From Hansfordia pulvinata (taxonomy: Eukaryota; Ascomycota; Sordariomycetes; Xylariales): a stretch of DNA of 64,000 bases. Location: assembly GCA_006538405.1 (NCBI GenBank), contig BJKQ01000003.1:1178001-1242000 (forward strand). Direction: 5' to 3'. Made by a program: the position numbers and the translations under genes. The notes under the pieces are model-generated. The model ran no database searches. It saw only the letters and a program-made list of their open reading frames with translations, and had not been told where the DNA came from. Positions within the stretch are counted from its first letter, which is position 1. Each line of letters opens with the position of its first letter. Positions 22,088-34,950 of the stretch are shown here, one piece after another.

Positions 22088-23690
22088 TCATGACCAGATT
22101 ATCAAATATAGCGAGCCACTGTTCTATTTTCACCAAGTACCTGTGATGAACGATATGTTGAACTTGCCTGCCGAGGGGTATTGAGATACCTGTATACTCG
22201 TCATGGGCGTTTGATGGTCTATGCGGGGCCTGGCGGATCATGATGCCGGAGAAGGCTCGCTTTGAGAGCTTCCAGGGGTGGTTGACTAGAGTACGGTCCC
22301 GAGGAAGTCGTCCAGCGACAAATTCCGACGACTGGCTTATCTGCTGTATCCAGACTATTCACGAGTAGGTTGCAAGTCTCAGCCCTCTCGCTTATCATCT
22401 GGTCCGACTTGGCGCTGCTTCCTTGGCGCTTCCAGAAGACTTTTGTCAGTTCTATTGGGAGAAGCGCTACGTTACCCAGTGCCGAGCAGCGCAATCGCCT
22501 GCGGATCGACAGCGGAACGAGAAGCGCGAATCCATGGAAGAACTCAGAAGGTTGGATCGGGGGAAGTGGCGAGTTGGTGAGCTGGCCCGGCACACTCTTT
22601 GGTTCGGGGGCTGGATGCGTTGGTGCGGCATGGGGATACCTTTCAGAGCCCTCCCACGAGTCCACGGGTGGCGAGTCTTTATGGACTCTGGGAAGTCGCA
22701 GGATCACACCCTGTCGGGTGTCTTTGTGCGGGATTGTGGGGGGCTGAAAGAGCGGAAAGGCCGATCCGGCCGGGGGGCTTTCGGATCTCCCGCATGGTCC
22801 TACGAGGAAGGCCAACCGACCCAGAACCTTATCCGTACTTATTACTTCCAATCTATTAAAGTCCGAAGACGAGAGGGGCCACTAGCGACCCTGTCTTCGT
22901 CCCTCCCCCCCCCTCTCGCCGCAAGAATAGAACAAGCATCTTGTCGTACGTGCGGGACGCCGGCCCTCCGTCCCGTACCCTTTAAGTGGCGAAGAGAGAT
23001 GCGAGTAGAGAGCTGAAGGCTCCCTCAGCTCCGCCGTTGTTGTTGCTGTTGTCAAGACAAGTCACAGAGACCCTAGCTCCGAGGGGACACACTGCTGGCT
23101 ACGTATCGTCTTCCCGGATCGCCAGGCTGCCCGGCGGGACCGTGACGAGTTTCAGCCACTGGGCGGGTCGGGGTATTTAGGAGCCCCGGACAGCGGCCGA
23201 AGGTGAGGAGTGGTGGTGAAGCGCGCTGACGAGGCAGCGGGGAATCCATGCGGTGGAGATGAGATTTGTCGCCATGTTCGCGATTGCAGCTGCGAGTTTT
23301 GCGGACCACCATAGTTTTCCTGAGAAGGGCTTTCTTTTTTCCTTGTTTCGCGGAAGCTGTGCACGCGCCAGTACACACGCGTCGAAAAGGGGCGATCGTG
23401 GAGCTTATCACTACCTTTCTAGAGACATGGGAACATGAATCCCTGACGGAAAGAACGGGCTGCGCGCGCAATGCCGGTGCGGTGGTGTTGGTGTGGGTGT
23501 GATGTGGAAGGAGCGACGTAAGCAGATAGCAGCCCACCTCTGTTTTTTTCTCCTTTCGTGAACAGAATAACCCAACTGCCGGTGTGTAGGTATGCAGGGA
23601 TGATACGGTCCGTTACTGCCTGCTTGAGATTTCGTCGCCATATCTGGTGATGTTCCCGGCGCGTCGTGGATTCCGCGTATGTTAATCCTT

Positions 23691-23704
23691 GGGGGGGGGG
23701 GGGG
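23691..23704. repeat. Poly-G run, 14 bases
   Basis: An uninterrupted run of 14 G on the + strand. Such runs are prone to length change and to sequencing error. Confidence 0.85.
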
Positions 23705-24361
23705 AAGACCTCCATGTCCGCAGCGTCTTGCCTCATCCCACCAAACGCCACCGGTCTTTGGACAGGCAGCTGGTCTGCCTGTCTCTCGGTTCCCCCTCCA
23801 GGTCGGCACTCAATCAGTTCATGCATCACGGAGACTATGAATGGGTGCACCCTCAAAAGACGCCGCGAGATAGCGTGCCCACTCGCAAGGTTGGCAGGTT
23901 TGTACTTAGTAGGGCGGGTATGTGGAGCGGCTGATGAACCGAGTTGCGATTTCCGGCCCGGGGGAAGGAAGGTCCCCGATTCTAGGCGGGTTCGCCATGT
24001 TTCACACCATAATCCCGGCACCGTTTTTTGGGGGGTTCGCGTTCTCTTAACCATTTGTGCCTTTATCCTCGCCACTGATGGAACGGCCAGGAGAGTTTCT
24101 CGTCGCGGGGGCTAGGTTAGGCATCTAAGGTACATTGTAGATGTGTATCTACTTACCTCCTGCAAGCCTTCCCGATGAGCCGATTCGCAGGGTGGGCTGT
24201 GTTGTTTTAAGCCTGCTCTGGCGCGGTTTCGATTATAAGGGATTGCGCGCGGCAGCTGGTAACGTACGGGGTGGAGCTAACGTACGGTGTAGGTGTCTAG
24301 CACGTCTACTCCGTATGTTAACGACTGCGATAGGGCAACAGATAGACAGAGAGATAGAGAT

Positions 24362-24363
<2 letters not shown>

Positions 24364-24400
<37 letters not shown>
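24364..24400. repeat. (AC)n microsatellite
   Basis: About 18 AC units without interruption, followed by a degenerate ACATTCACACGCA tail. It lies about 750 bp downstream of the glutaminase stop codon. Confidence 0.9.
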
Positions 24401-24404
<4 letters not shown>

Positions 24405-24775
24405 TTCACACGCAGAAGAAAGGGCTGCACACCGATGGCATCACTTAACAGGTCGAATTTATCGGGCAAAGCTCCTCCCATGACCTGTGCACAGCCCGAT
24501 CCGCCCCGCCCGGGCGGCCGATGGAGGGAGGATGCGGTGGGCCGCCGTGCGATGCGCAGAGGGCATGCCCACCTAGGTAACCTTTGCCACGGCTTGCTCT
24601 GACTGCTGGCTTCTGGGCCAACGTTTGGTGGATTCGATTGTCTACGGTCGTCACTGGGCTCTGGGCTACTTGTAGACAGGAAGACGCATTTGTCTCTGGA
24701 GGCTGGAAGAAGATTGTAGTGTTATTTACTGCGAGTAAAGTACAGTTACGTCTAGAATATGGGGGGTTGCTTAGA

Positions 24776-24797
24776 TAGGTAGGTAGGTAGGTAGGTA
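24776..24797. repeat. (TAGG)n microsatellite
   Basis: Five TAGG units plus a partial one. The same tetranucleotide recurs in shorter form at several other intergenic places in the window. Confidence 0.85.
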
Positions 24798-25149
24798 TAC
24801 ATGAGGGGAACAGGGTAAATTCTAAACCGGGACAGGAAGTGATGATGTGACGATGGGGGAGACAGAAATCGTGAGCCGTAGTGGGAGTCAACCTGGGGGG
24901 GTATCGGTGGGCGGGCGCCGTGGGGACCCCGAGTCCTCTTCTCGCGCCCGCCCACAAGGTTGACAAATGAAAGCCTGGATACATGGTGGAAGAGAAATAA
25001 GAAACATAGGCAAGGGGGAAAGCACTCGGCTTTTGGCCATTTCCGGGGGCACGATGTCAAACCGGCCCATGCGAGAGAGGGATTGCATTCATCCCGCCCG
25101 GTGGATGGGTGGGTGGAGGACCCCACCGGGCGAGGCGAGCTCTGCCTCT

Positions 25150-27712
25150 CTACTTGGTGCTGCTCTTCTTGGCCAGCAGGGCAAAGTGGCCGCCGACGAC
25201 GGGGCGGGCGTTGAACTGCAGGCCGTCGGGGAAGTCGCCCGTGTCGCAGTCGTACAGGTCCGTCATGGGGCGGTTGGTGGGCGTGTTGGCGATCCAGTCG
25301 GCGTGCTTCTTGATAAACATGTCGCGCGTCTTGTCGGACGACGTGGCGGCGACAAACATGGCCCAGTCCGTCTTGGTGTAGCCGTGGCGCGTGTCGAGCG
25401 GGACGCCGTACTTCTTCTGGACGCTCGGGTAGAAGGTGTTCTGCATGTCGTAGACGTCCTGGGGCACAAAGTTGAGGTTGAGCAGGTCGTTGGCGTACAG
25501 GTTGTAGAGCAGGTTGTACGAGTCGCCGTCGCCGTAGCTCAGCGTCGTGTGGCTGGGGTTGGCGTCCTTGTTGATGCCGAAGCCCTGCCACTGCTTCAGG
25601 TAGTCGCCGGCGGTGGCCTCGTAGCCGTTGGGGTCGTTCTTGCCGACCATCTTGGAGATCTCGGCCATGGCGCGGACGGCGATGATGCCCTTGAGCGCCA
25701 GGTTGGTCTGGTTGGCCAGCGCGCCGGCAAAGTCGTCGGTCGAGATCTGGTTCGACGGCACCAGCGTCTCGTTGTCCTTGGTCAGGCTCTGCGCCCACTG
25801 GTCCAGGATCTTGTAGTGCTGGTTGAGGTAGTCCGTGTCCTGCGCCCGCTGCGCGTAGGCCAGCGCCATGATGATCATGTCGCCCGACGTCTCCAGCGGC
25901 ATCTGCTCGTCGTCGCCCTTGGGGTGGCCCTTGGCCAGCGGGAACGTGCCCAGGTCGTGCTGCGCCGCCTGGTTCGGGTAGTGGCCGTTCTCCTGGTTGA
26001 TGAAGTCGGGCTCCAGCGTGTACTTGAGCAGCGCCGGGTTGAAGTACAGCAGCGCCGGCATGGTCGGGAAGATGACGTCCACCGTCTCGATGTCGCTGTT
26101 GGAGCTGATCTCCTTGAGGAAGATCAGCGGGTCCGACTGGTTGCCCGTGAACTGCAGCGCCCCAAACGTCTGGCGCACGCTCAGGCTGGTGATGGTCAGG
26201 TAGTCCTGGCCCGCGGCCGCCGTCGAGTCGGTCGCGACCCGGTTGTCCAAGTCGGTGCACATCTTGGCGGCCTCCTGGTAGTCCTTGAAGAACCAGCTCA
26301 TCTGTCGACACGGGTTAGCATCCTTTTCTCCGTCTCCCCGGCTCCCGCCTCCCTGGTGCGCTGTGGGTATGAGTGTGAGTGTGAGTGTGAAGGTGACTTA
26401 CAGCGGCCTTGCCATCGCTAAAGTATGACTTCCACAGGGACGGGTAGGTCGTCAAGTCGTCGCCGTACCCCAGCAGCTGGATCGCATTGTCCTGTGCAAT
26501 GCCAATGGTGAAGAGCGTGTTGGCGGGCTGCTTGCCGACGGAGCCCAGGTCGTGGGCGAACCCGAAGACGGGCCACTTGTCGTTGGCCGCACGGAAGTTG
26601 CTGTCCTTGGTGTTGCCCAGCTTGCCGTTCTTGACGAAAGCCCCTCGCACGTCTGTGTCGGCTCCGCTCTGGTAGGTCATCTGGAAACAGGGGGGGAGCG
26701 TTCTGTTAGCCTCTTGCTGCTCCAGGGTTGTTGAGTGGAGTGGGTTGCTGACGCCACTGGACGACGACTGGCTGGGGCCAGCCGGCGGGATCCATGCGCT
26801 AGCCAGAGTGCCTGATCTGGCAATTCACGTGGCGGATAGGATGACTTACTCCTTTGCCGTCGGCAGTCGACCAGTAAAAGGTGCCCCAGTCGGCCATGTC
26901 CTTCTGCTCCGAGATCTCCTTTTGGTCTTGTCTCTGGAAGGTGTGGTAAGCCACCCCGTCCTGGGAGCCGTAGTCCCAGGTGATCTTGTCCTCGAGGTTG
27001 CCAGTCGCCCATTCTGTGGGAGCACGGGGCGCGTCAGCGTGAGCTCTTGCCATGTAATGTAATTTCATCATGATTTCTTGGGCCGCGCTCGCATGCGCTG
27101 CCGCATCATCGTCGTCGTCGTCGTCGTGGTCAAGACTCACCGGAAGAGACGTCAGAGTAGACAGAGACGTCGTGGTTGGCGCCATCCAACGACATGACGT
27201 CGATGTTGACGTAGGAGAAGGGCAGAGATTGTCTCTTGAGGTCGTTGGGAGTCACAGGGCTCAAGAAGGTGATGTTCATCTGCACCTTGCCTCCGGCGCT
27301 CATGACAAAGTTGCTCCTCGTTGACGTGTAGGAGAACTCCTTCTGGTCCACCGCGGTGCCCTGGCCGGGGTTACCCAGCCACACGTAGGTGGTGTTGTCG
27401 ACCCTGATGTATCCAGCCCATCCCAACGATTGTTGGCTGCAGCACGGGTCAGCTTATTAGCTTTCAGGGGGACGGGGACGGGCGTTTAGAGTTCAGGGAC
27501 ACATACGTCCAGTGCTGAGGGTACATTCCCGCCAGCTTCCCGCCGTTGCCGCCATCGCTACCGACGGGCATCCAGCAGCTGAGGTACGGCGATCTGACGG
27601 CGAGAGGGATCGAAGGGGGCCGCGCGGGAGTAAATGTCGAGTCGGTGTTCCCCTGGGCGTAGGCCAGGCTGGCGCCGAGCACCACCTGGGCCAGTGTCGA
27701 AAGAAGCCCCAT
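25150..27712 (-). CDS. gtaA: Secreted glutaminase A (GtaA family)
   Basis: Extracellular L-glutamine amidohydrolase of the fungal GtaA type (DUF5127/DUF4965/DUF1793 architecture). Five exons on the - strand: 27712-27507, 27436-27141, 27013-26850, 26680-26402 and 26301-25150, giving 698 aa with all phases closing. The N-terminus is a signal peptide (MGLLSTLAQVVLGASLAYAQ). Then come PLAVRSPYLSCW, typical of the family start, GWAGYIRVDNTTYVWLG, and a long helical C-terminal region with WAMFVAATS and RPVVGGHFALLA near the end. The length agrees with Aspergillus GtaA, about 690 aa. Intron 4 contains a TGAG/TGTGAG short repeat near the donor. Not to be confused with bacterial Ser-type glutaminases, which are unrelated. 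Confidence 0.93.
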
Positions 27713-27953
27713 TGTATTAGTCGGTGATGTCAAGTCAAGAACAGTAACAGCAATAATGAGAGAAAAGACTGTTCAGAAAAGAAAGTCTGGTACTGAGAGC
27801 CGCCGCGAGCCACTTGAGACACGGGCCGGAAGAAGCTGCAAGGAGAGATGAGCAGGTTGACAAAGAACGAGACAACTGTGTAGGGAGGAGATGACGAAGG
27901 GTTCCGGCCAGGGTTATTATATCAACCTCCGGAGAGAGAGAGAGAGAGGGATA

Positions 27954-27977
27954 GTGTGTGTGTGTGTGTGTGTGTGT
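27954..27977. repeat. (GT)n microsatellite
   Basis: About 12 GT units, preceded at about 27930 by a GA run. It lies about 240 bp upstream of the glutaminase start codon, within its likely promoter. Confidence 0.85.
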
Positions 27978-29121
27978 ACGGGCAGCCAAGGGTGGGGTGG
28001 TAGTGGTGGTGGTGGTCCATGGTCGAAGTGCGGCTTAAGACGCCGTGGGGCCAGGGGCATGGACCAGGCGGCGAAAGATGGGCCAGAAAAGGCATGGCCA
28101 CGGCGTGAATATAGAATGGGGAGCAGGATGGGGAAGCATGCAGCTTCTTGGCAAGTCGCACTCGGAGTCCGCACGCAGCATCTACGGACATTGTCGACGT
28201 GCGGTGGGAAGCAAGCCAGCGATCGATTGGGGGGGAAAGGGGGGATACAAGACGGCCCGCGAGCCACCCAGCCAGGGTTGAGGTACCTGCTTGCCTGCCT
28301 GTCTGCCTCTGTCGAGCCTTGTCTACAGACTCAGATCCCTATCCATCCGTGGGTGGCGAGTGTGTGCGTTTGCGTGCCCGCGTGCCCGGGCGAGGGCGGC
28401 CGCCGGAGCTGGGATCCCTCTCTCTCTGTCTGTCGCGGTGCGGTTGGGTGCTTGACTCTGCTGCAGAGGGCTCCTCAGCCAGGGAGCGCGTATAATTAGC
28501 AGCCGTTGCTCCTGCGCTCAGGAGACCCACCCTCGTTGATTCTCGGAGGCCCCGCTTTGGTCGTTCTGGGACAAAAATGGGCACGTCTAGGTCTTCCGGG
28601 CCTCTCTGGCATCCTGGCGCGGGTGGCGAGTCACCCACGCAAAGGAGCCTGTGCGGCGAAATCCTGAGGCGCGCAGCCCGACATGCCAGCGTGTGACAGC
28701 GCCGCCGTTTGCGTGTGCCGGGGCCCGTGCTGGCGCCCGCAGACAGGCAGTCAGCTCTCCAGAATCGCGGCTAGCCCGACGGCCCTCGTGGCAAAGTGGC
28801 GGTCCTCCTCAACGTCTTGGGGGCCCTATGGATGACATGCTCTGCGTGCTACCCCATGCCGCCAAGTCGGCGCTTGTTCTTCTGGTTCTTCTTCGCGTTA
28901 TTCTTCTCCCGCATGTGCAGATTGGCGCCGGAACCTCCTACTCGTCCATAATCGTCAGCTGGGTAGCACGGACAGGAGGAGGGAAGTCTGGATATGTCAC
29001 CATAGCCTGGGGAATTCGCTGCTCGCTCACGCGCTCCCCAACGAGTCTACCAGTAGACCCAGCCGAGGCTAAGCACGGTGGAAAAGCGCCGGCTTCTTTT
29101 TTCTTTCGTTGTTGACGCTCA

Positions 29122-29183
29122 ACCACACCCACCCACACACACGCACACACACGCACACACACTCTCTCTCTCTTTCTCTCTCC
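29122..29183. repeat. Interrupted (CA)n followed by (CT)n
   Basis: CA repeats broken by single G substitutions (CACACGCACACACACG) run straight into CT repeats. It is a polypyrimidine/alternating tract with no coding sense. Confidence 0.8.
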
Positions 29184-30000
29184 CCACAGACCGACCGTGA
29201 TTCCGGGGGGCAAACCTCGGCAAGGCCAAGCGAAGCAAGGCGACCGACTGCAATGGACCAGACCGCGACAGGGACCGGGTGGGTGGGTCTGCTGGCCCGC
29301 GCCAGGTGACCGCATCGACGCACAAGGCGCCGCTGCGGGTCTTCATCAATACCGTGATGCCGAGCGATGCCATGACCAGTCCTTTCCCTTGTCCTCGAGT
29401 TATCTGGACCCGCGGCGGGGGCCTGCGTCAGGGGCTTCGGGAGCGGGAGCGTTGGCCGCTCTCCAGCCCACCTGTTTTAGGCCCCGAATGAGTAGTGGCC
29501 CCCGGCCCTCGCGCGTAAAGAGTCAGTCTATGGCGGTGCTTGCTCGGGCGGGACGACGGCCCGGCGCTGGGAGCAGAAAGGTTGCCAGGAATACATTGAA
29601 TGTTCGTGATCAGGGCTTCCAAATCGGCAGGTTCGTCGAGATCCGGCGTGTCTTACGCAGGATTATCCAAGGAGGCGGGAAGGGAGGCCCTCGACCGTAA
29701 TTTGTGAGCCAAGCCTGCCGGTGCTGGTCCCCAAGGCCAGGACGGTATTTTCAGAGACAGCTTTTGCGGGCTGCCTTCCGCTGGCGTGCCACTGAAGAAA
29801 CGGGCTGGTTAGTTGAATCCAGGCCAGCCCCAGCGCAGCAGCCGAAAGTGACAAAAGGGGAATCGAATATCACGTCGAAGAGCAGCAGCACCAGCAGCAG
29901 CAAGCACCAGCAACAATGGCTGCATGTCGCTGATGGCCCCGATCACGCGTCCGGCCCTTTAATCCAGGTCGGGCACGCGTCCAGTCCAGTCCAGCCAAGC

Positions 30001-33000
30001 AGGTGCCTGTCTGCACGCTTCGAGATGACACCCCGGCAGATCTCCATGACGAAGGCTTAACGGTGCAGATCACCCGGCAATACTCGTACGAGTGCCCTTG
30101 CCCGTGCCTGGCCTTGGCTGCGAGCGTCTTGGCTGCGAGGACCCTGCACGCCCTGGCCCGTCTTGCATGTGGGTGGGTGGGTGGTCTCGGTCTTGGCTCT
30201 CCTTTGCAGCCCCTGCCGTGCCTGTCCAGGGCTGATGTGGTGCGGCTGTCCGTGTGTCCATGATTGACGCCACTCTCCCCCATCACGAGCTTTGTGCCGC
30301 GGCAAGGCGGGTGTTCTTCGGCCTCGTCGGCTCCTGGCCAGCCCAGCACGTCCCGCCGGCGCCGGGCTACAGTGAGCTTGCATTGTGCGTCGAGGGACCG
30401 AAATTCAGTACTGCTAGGAATAGGGCTTCATTTCATGTTGCCGGGACCTGACGAGCCGGCGGCAGTGGGATTCCGACGTACTTGTCGAGCGGGTTGCCCA
30501 AAGTCCTCCTTTTCGCAATATATTGAACCCCGAGTGGTGTCGTATCTGCCTTCGCAAGCGCCCGGCGCCCAGCTCGGGCGTTGCCCCGCTCCAAAACGCG
30601 GCAGTGGTCCCCTTTCTGAGCTGAGTGGCAAGGCGCAAGACTACCGATCCGGCACCAAGGATGCGACTATTTGCAGCGTCAGCTCAAACAGGTAGATGTG
30701 GGAGCGCTTCCCAGCGCCCGTATGCCGCACTGCCGACACGTACAGGCGTGTGCCTGGGGTTTCTTCCCTCCCTCTCCCGCCTTTCAGGGGGAGGAGTGCA
30801 GCGCAGCCACTGGCGCCGTGCCAATCGGCCTGGATAGCCGTGCCTCAGCGCCTGAGAACCGACTTTCCGCCACTGACTTGCATAGTGGATCCGCGATGGA
30901 GGCCCGATTGCGCCAGTCTTCGCAGGAGCCATTGTCGTAGATAACCTTGCAGAGCAGACAGGACGCAAATGCGAGAGTGCTGTACGTACTCGTACGCAGC
31001 TGCAGCATGCATCTCCGTAGCGTCGGGGCAGCTTCGAAGCCACTGTTTCGCGTGACTGTTGCCTGGTGCCTGTGACGGCGCCGTCGTCATCGCCATCGCC
31101 ATTGCCAGATCCCCTGGGGCTGTGCGTCCAAGTGCGTCTTCGCCATGCCGGCGTGGGGCCCGATGTTTCGCGGAAATCGTCAAATCGACGTGTGCTGTTA
31201 TGCATCTGCCGCACGCATGTTCTGCAGCCTATCCCCTGGTATCGTCCCGTTGCCCATCTTGCGCATGCATGATTCAAGCGCTCTCTAACCTACTGCAGCC
31301 AGGTTCCTGGGTCGACCGACTTGTTGAGGTGAGCTTCCCTCGCGCCAGCCGCCGACCGTTGATTATCTGTCACAAGCATTGCACGGCGTTCATAGGCCGC
31401 GCCCGCCATCCCTGCCGGCGCCTCATAGCCCGCAAACAATGCCCGCCAGCAAGTCATTAAGACACTTCTTCTTTCTCGTACTCAATTAGCATTGGCGCGA
31501 AGCAGGTCCGGGGAGCTCTTGGGCAAATCGCTCACCAGGATCGCTCGAACGCCAGGGCTTCCGCCATTGGACGTCGCGTCGTTTTCATGAAGTCGCCCTG
31601 GGGTCTGAGGTCGCCGCTAGTCTGGAGGGCTTGATCACCAAGTCTCCGCGGTGGTGGTTGGCTAATGCCAGTCGGCTCCGCTTCTGGAATGTTTTCCCAG
31701 CTTGACGTGATCGTACGTTATTTTATTCACATAGGACGACCCCGTGGCACTAGCATGCTTCCATGTGGCTGTCTGCTCTGTCCTAAATTGCGAACATTTG
31801 ACCCCGGTGCAAGCGCGCACATGACGGACCTGCATCAGCGTGGAAAAAAAAAATCTTGTTGCTTGGCTTGTGTTGGAATGCCATCCAGCCTTTCCGGTGT
31901 GTCTGGCCGCATTCAGCGACACGTGAGTCCAATTTGAGACCCAATCACATACCTCGTCGCGCCGTCTGCGGCTTGTAGGTAGTCGCAAAACTGCAGGTCG
32001 TACTAGCATTGACTGGACAGTCGTAGCATGGTCTCGAAAGGTCGCTGTTATCCACCGTGTGAGGTTGGCGCGCTACCAGTAAGGATCGATGTTGAGACTA
32101 CTACAGCTCCGACTTTCAGCGGTAATGAGACAGCCTGGGCAGCTCTGTAGGCAGCCCGATTGAAAATGCTCCCTCTTTGCCAACAATACTCCGTGTAATG
32201 GTAGCCCGGACCTAGAGACATTAGCACGTGGGTTGCAAATAAGTCCGAATGCTGCAGGTTGGCATCCGGTAGTGTGCAGCTACCGCCTTTACGCTGAAGA
32301 TTCGAGGGTTGAGTGAGCCTCATCACGCCAGTGAAGTTAGTGTCCCGGCTCGTGCGGGATCTCGAATTTAGCCAGAATGATCACAGAGCTATACCAACTA
32401 CCATACCGTCTTTGGGCCATCCAAATTGTTCAGTTCATCCTCGTGGTGCTTTCGATAAGTTGAGGCAACACCAAATTTTGACGCCTCTATCGCGTGAACA
32501 GAGTATGACCTCTACTTTTGGTCATGCGGTGTCCCGTCGAATAGAGCAGCGTGATGTTCGTCGAGAAGCTTATGTCTACGGCCGCAGCTGGCTTGGGGGT
32601 ACAACCGCATGACGTGATGGGTTGCGCAGAATAGAATATTCAGCACATAAAGTCGGCAGGTCCTAGCTTTTTCAGAGCGGGGAATCTGGATGCAACCCGT
32701 TCTTGGCGACGATGAGTCGACGAACACCTCATGGTTGACGTCGGGCCGGAAACTCTTCCTCGTGATGTCAGTCGCTGTGGATACCATCATATCAGAGCAG
32801 CTGACACTGGCGGTGAGCTGGCGGTCAGAGACGGAGTGACAACTTCAGAAGTTAGAACAACAAAACCAATGTTCACCTCGTCCGTGTCGAATGGGCTGTA
32901 GCATCCGAGCTTAGTCCAGATCGTCCCTCGCGTCGTGTTCCGGAAGACCTGACAGGTGTCGATTGTCGCAGTATATAAGCGCTTAGGGTCTTGCGCGCCA

Positions 33001-33190
33001 GCACCAAATCGTTCGGATTGCGTTGCGCCATTTGGTAGTTTTTGGGCGGAACGTTGTGCCGGAGCTTTCGTGTTTCTCTTGGTGTAGGTTCGACATCCCC
33101 ATGCAAGCCAATGGCTACGAGCCAACGAATAGGCATTGGCCTAAGCAAGCGTCATTCCTTCCTTTTTGGACGCGTAGCAGCATATAGGTT
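30001..33190. other. Gene-free stretch
   Basis: No supported gene. It contains TACGAGTA-type motifs at 30081-30094 (as TACTCGTACGAGTG) and 30986-30995. Frames of up to 197 codons (30684-31277 on the -) overlap frames on the other strand and have no family resemblance. Confidence 0.5.
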
Positions 33191-34950
33191 GGATGGCTAA
33201 CCGTCCAGCCGCAAAACCTTGTACTGTGAGAACCGTACGAGCAGTCCTGAGGCCCATGCGGCAGAAGAGGACCAATAGCGGTCGTGCCTATCTTTAGGGA
33301 GTGTGCAATAGGAGTCTTTGGGCTGCCAGACAGCTAAGGTAGGCTGCCTTCGGGTTTCGAGCGCATTGCGAATGACGCGAGACATTTCGCAAAGGCCATG
33401 TACAAGGCTGTGGTCCCTGGAAAGATATTAGCTGCTTGGAACTCGTAGGCCTCCTCTCGGGGATTTCGTGTGCTCGACCTCATGCCACAAGATCAGAGCT
33501 CACGCACACCGAGCAATGGTCGCCGCACAGTTCGAGTACGGGACAGTGTTGTGCGAAAGCCTTTCGAACACAGCCCCGTGATGCCGTGTGGTGTAAGCTC
33601 AGGATGTGCCTTGGGAGCCGCCGATACTGGGCGGGAGTGTTGAACACCAGGATTGCCCTCGAGGACACACATTATCGAGGTTTGGGCCGCGGCCTTTGCA
33701 GATTCTGCCACAGGCTTTTGTGTGGCTTTCGCGCATAGTGTCAACGCGGTACAACGAAACCCGGGACGCTGAAAGGCGGGTGAGGTAATGCGGAAATTTG
33801 CATGGCCTTGAATAGTCAACAGAGTATCAGTAATGAGCACTCCTTGAGAGTAAAGACGAGAACATACCCATTGAGCGTATAGTGGAAGAGGATTGCAGCT
33901 TGGCTTTGCTCTTCACGCCTCAGGCCTGTCAGCCTCTTCAGTCCATGCGGGCAACAGCACAGTGTGCGGGTCGGTCGATTACAACGTCTGGGTGGGAGGT
34001 GATATCTAAAAGTCAGTCTCGAATATGAGAAAGGCCACCTCGGGTTCAATAGGGAAAGACTTTAGAGATGACCTCGTTTTTGAAGGATCTGCCCGCACAG
34101 AGTCTCGCAATTTCGTGGTGGCTGACGGAAGCGGGCTGGTAAGAGGTAGCATTGATGTTCTGAGCAGCATCGATGAAGTTAGAGGCTTTCCTTGCTGGCC
34201 AAGAAAAGCGCTCGCTGTAAAAATGAATATCGCGAATGTCGGAGATCAAGCAGGATTCGAGACGGACGGGGTGGGTTTGCTTGAAGGGATATATTAAGAT
34301 GCCACCGAGTGTTCATGAAACACGATAGCGGAGGTGATAGCCATAGCATCTTTGATCCGTGAAGTCACCTCCAAGTAGGGCTTCTGGCGTGTCCAGTGGG
34401 CCAGGGTGTTTCGTCTGGGCGAAAGGGGTGGCGCAGGGTTAACACGAGTGGTCGATGGTTTGGACGGCGAATCCGAACTCGAGATACCAAAAATATCTGA
34501 GGCGCGTCCGAACTGCAGACCGGATTGAGATGGATGGATGGAAGCGCTCGAGCAGGCCACGATGCTGTCTTGGCAAGCGATGCCTCCGGGCGACGGCAGT
34601 GGGCGGGCTGCGCGTGGGAGGTGACGGGTTGACTGTCGTGGTCTGGTCTGGTGGTTGGAGGGGATCGCGAGTTGGACACGGCGTGGCTGAAACGGTCCGA
34701 GAGCGCCCAAACGGGCTTGGTCTGTCTGGGACAGAGAGGGCTATCCCAGGACGGCGGCAGTTGAGGCAGGCGCGATCCGGGCGGGGCTTTGACTAACAAA
34801 CGGGCACCACGGGGTCCAGGGCAGGAGCGGCAGATTCGGTAGGGGCATCGGCACAAACGCGGGCGTTGACGTCGACCTCCGGTTCCAACTTGCTGGCCCG
34901 AGCCCGGGAGCGATCAATCCATCTCCACCAGCCATCCACTTCCGCCGACC
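33191..34950 (-). other. Possible leftward transcription unit or gene relic
   Basis: On the - strand, 34.9 to 34.3 kb is CT-rich like the leaders in front of known genes here. Below it come short open blocks: one ending at 34046 (about 67 codons), one from 33840 to 33493 (115 codons) and one from 33385 to 33197 (62 codons). They have less G+C bias than neighbouring genes and I could not join them by splice signals into one protein. No family is recognised. It may be a degenerate gene, a non-coding transcript, or chance. Confidence 0.2.

Larger units (their letters stand above)
22088..25149. other. Intergenic, simple repeats only
   Basis: About 3 kb without a supported gene. Open frames of 150-220 codons occur on both strands (for example 22219-22851 and 23419-24075 on the -) but overlap each other, lack consistent third-position bias and show no family match. 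The stretch contains a G14 run, an (AC)n tract and a (TAGG)n tract, listed separately. Confidence 0.55.
27713..30000. other. Upstream of the glutaminase gene, repeat-rich
   Basis: Promoter side of the glutaminase gene, followed by sequence without a supported gene. It carries a GA tract, a (GT)n tract and an interrupted (CA)n/(CT)n tract. Overlapping open frames on both strands are of the size expected by chance in G+C-rich DNA. Confidence 0.5.

Noticed and set aside
22219..22851. 210-codon frame on the minus strand
   Set aside because: Overlapped by a 197-codon plus-strand frame, no coding bias, no family match; expected by chance in G+C-rich DNA.
24752..26311. 519-codon minus-strand and 484-codon plus-strand frames over the glutaminase gene
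   Set aside because: Both are shadows caused by high G+C at third positions; the true frame matches GtaA.
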